Shown piece by piece: positions 62,756-64,000 of a stretch of 64,000 nucleotides of DNA (position 1 is its first letter; every line of letters begins with the position of its first letter). A model generated the notes under the pieces. That model was not told the origin of the DNA and did no database searches. It was given only the letters and a program-made list of their open reading frames with translations. The stretch lies in assembly GCA_935421135.1 (NCBI GenBank), contig OW285197.1:11847223-11911222 (forward strand), read 5' to 3'. This DNA comes from Bugulina stolonifera. Lineage: Eukaryota; Bryozoa; Gymnolaemata; Cheilostomatida; Bugulidae. The translations under genes and the position numbers were made by a program.

Positions 62756-63196
62756 GTTGGAGTATACCAATACACTATCTACATCAACCTATCTCTGCAC
62801 TAAGACTAGGTAGTAAGTACTGAGTGATAGTAATAATATGCAAAGTGATTCAAGTCATTACACTACCTGACCAGTATCTCACCTTGTCTGTACCAAGATC
62901 AGACAGTACTGAGTGACCAATTGTCAATATGCAAAGAGATTCAAAGAACTGTGAGTCCCATGAAATATAGAATTAATTTAGTCCTCCTAACATAAAGAAA
63001 ATGAACTCAATATGTATGAGCAAATTGACCTGTATAACCAATTATATAATATGATGTCTTTATGCAAGGAATTATGCTTTAGCAACGATCTCTATCCATA
63101 ATATTGTGACTGTTAGCCTAAGCTTCTTTGTTGGCTTTGAATCGTGAAATAAAAGCCTGACTTATTTATTAATAATAGAATCAAGTACATTCTTAC

Positions 63197-63269
63197 CACA
63201 TTTAGATGGTTGTGAGAACACTTCACTCCCAGATATTAAAGCCATGACTAAAATGTAGACAATCTTCAT
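63197..63269 (-). CDS. duplicate signal-peptide exon (alternative first exon)
   Basis: A 73-nt exon, MKIVYILVMALISGSEVFSQ then PSKC, with the same donor (TGTG|GTAAGA) as 62755-62683 and two amino-acid differences. Flanking sequence (GAGTATACCAATACACTAT) is also repeated, so promoter-proximal DNA was copied too, at an offset of 514 bp. It may be an alternative start of the lectin-like gene or belong to a neighbour. Confidence 0.6.
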
Positions 63270-63523
63270 GTTAGAGTATACCAATACACTATATACTAGG
63301 GGTCAACGAGTGCGTGTCTGTAGAGAAGTGCACTGACTATACTACTTATACCAATACACTATCTCACCAGTATTTCCATAATTTTAAGTAAATGAAGATG
63401 AAACCGACATAAAAATTCCATTAAAACTATGTAATGAGAAATTGATTGATCTCAATATTCTATAAATCCACTGTTAACAAAGATATTCAAAGAATCATAG
63501 CTCAATGATATATGATAATATAT

Positions 63524-64000
63524 TGTAATGGTTTCTGGAATCTCGTGCGGTCGTCCTTGGACGACTACCGACCCAAAACTGAAGTGCCTATGAGTGGTGC
63601 TAGGCCTTCTCAATAACTACCAGAGACGACCCATCTGGTCCCAAGTCTGACCTTCAGACTATACGTTGAAAGAGAGTGATCCGACCTAGTAGGCGGTTCG
63701 CTAAGCGAATGACCTGACAAAAGGAAGTGAAAGTCTCTGTATCAAGTATAGATGTGTCTTTATTGAAAGCCAAGTGAAGACTGAGACAATGAACAGTGAA
63801 ACAATGCCCTTTATATAGTATAAGGACTTCCGCCCGACGTAGTGTCGGGAAAAGACGACATAGGGGAAGTTGCGCTACAACATGGCCGCCGGAAGCCCGA
63901 CGGCCGACCCAAAATGGGTCGGGTTATACAAAAGTTGCTTATAATCGTCCAATTCATGTACAAAATAAATATCAAGTGATTCTGAGAGGTCGGGCCTCTG
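63524..64000 (-). mobile_element. LTR-like interspersed repeat, copy 4, cut by the window end
   Basis: Starts TGTAATGGTTTCTGG and is very close to copy 2 (GCGGTCGTCCTTGGACGACT, GTAGGCGGTTCGCTAAGCGA, TTATATAGTATAAGGACTTC). It lies about 250 bp from the duplicate first exon of the lectin-like gene. Confidence 0.7.

Overview
This is a eukaryotic, animal-type window: AT-rich, about 36-40% G+C by eye, with spliced genes, short to medium introns (roughly 150-2000 bp), many small tandem repeats and interspersed transposon fragments. The gene set (Bcl-2 family proteins, an SGLT-type SLC5 sodium/sugar symporter, the LisH/WD40 protein WDR47, a NEK6/7 kinase, secreted PAN and F5/8C lectin-like proteins) says metazoan. 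The divergent Bcl-2 genes and compact introns fit an early-branching invertebrate such as a sponge, but species cannot be fixed from the sequence alone. Exon models below were built by hand from GT/AG sites, frame and phase. Four long models (SLC5, aminotransferase, WDR47, NEK) close in frame at lengths normal for their families; one WDR47 acceptor (45571) was chosen partly because it keeps the frame.

Layout. 1-10.3 kb (+ strand) is a Bcl-2 cluster. It holds the 3' end of one gene (200-1386), a gene that splices into a single protein with two Bcl-2-like units in tandem (2670-7774), and a simple one-unit gene (8952-10329). The units share one exon scheme; the BH3/BH1 exon is 185 nt in all three complete copies and aligns without gaps. 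Two genes end in a shared C-terminal extension that I do not recognise, in place of the usual membrane anchor. 9306-17529 is a recent perfect-boundary tandem duplication (2 x 4112 bp, very few differences). It copies the last exons of the third Bcl-2 gene and a broken F5/8C exon. 17.5-19.2 kb (- strand) is a damaged PAN-domain secreted-protein gene with an 11-bp minisatellite in an intron.

19.2-22.7 kb is intergenic with an LTR-like repeat. 22.7-29.2 kb (-) is a complete SGLT-like SLC5 gene (13 exons, 651 aa). 30.3-35.95 kb (-) is a complete PLP-dependent class I/II aminotransferase (10 exons, 443 aa). 36-39.3 kb is largely empty. 39.4-50.2 kb (-) is WDR47 (16 exons, about 909 aa), with a non-autonomous hAT element in one intron. 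50.2-54.2 kb is repeat-rich (LTR-like repeat, LINE tail, MITE). 54.2-57.4 kb (-) is NEK6/7 (7 exons, 301 aa), with a minisatellite that has amplified a splice acceptor together with the first codons of its exon. 57.4-60.9 kb is intergenic. 60.9-63.3 kb (-) is a secreted PAN/F5-8C protein gene with a duplicated signal-peptide exon, flanked by two more copies of the LTR-like repeat.

The strongest candidate for something undescribed is the Bcl-2 cluster: a two-unit Bcl-2-like protein joined through the same C-terminal module that ends its neighbour.
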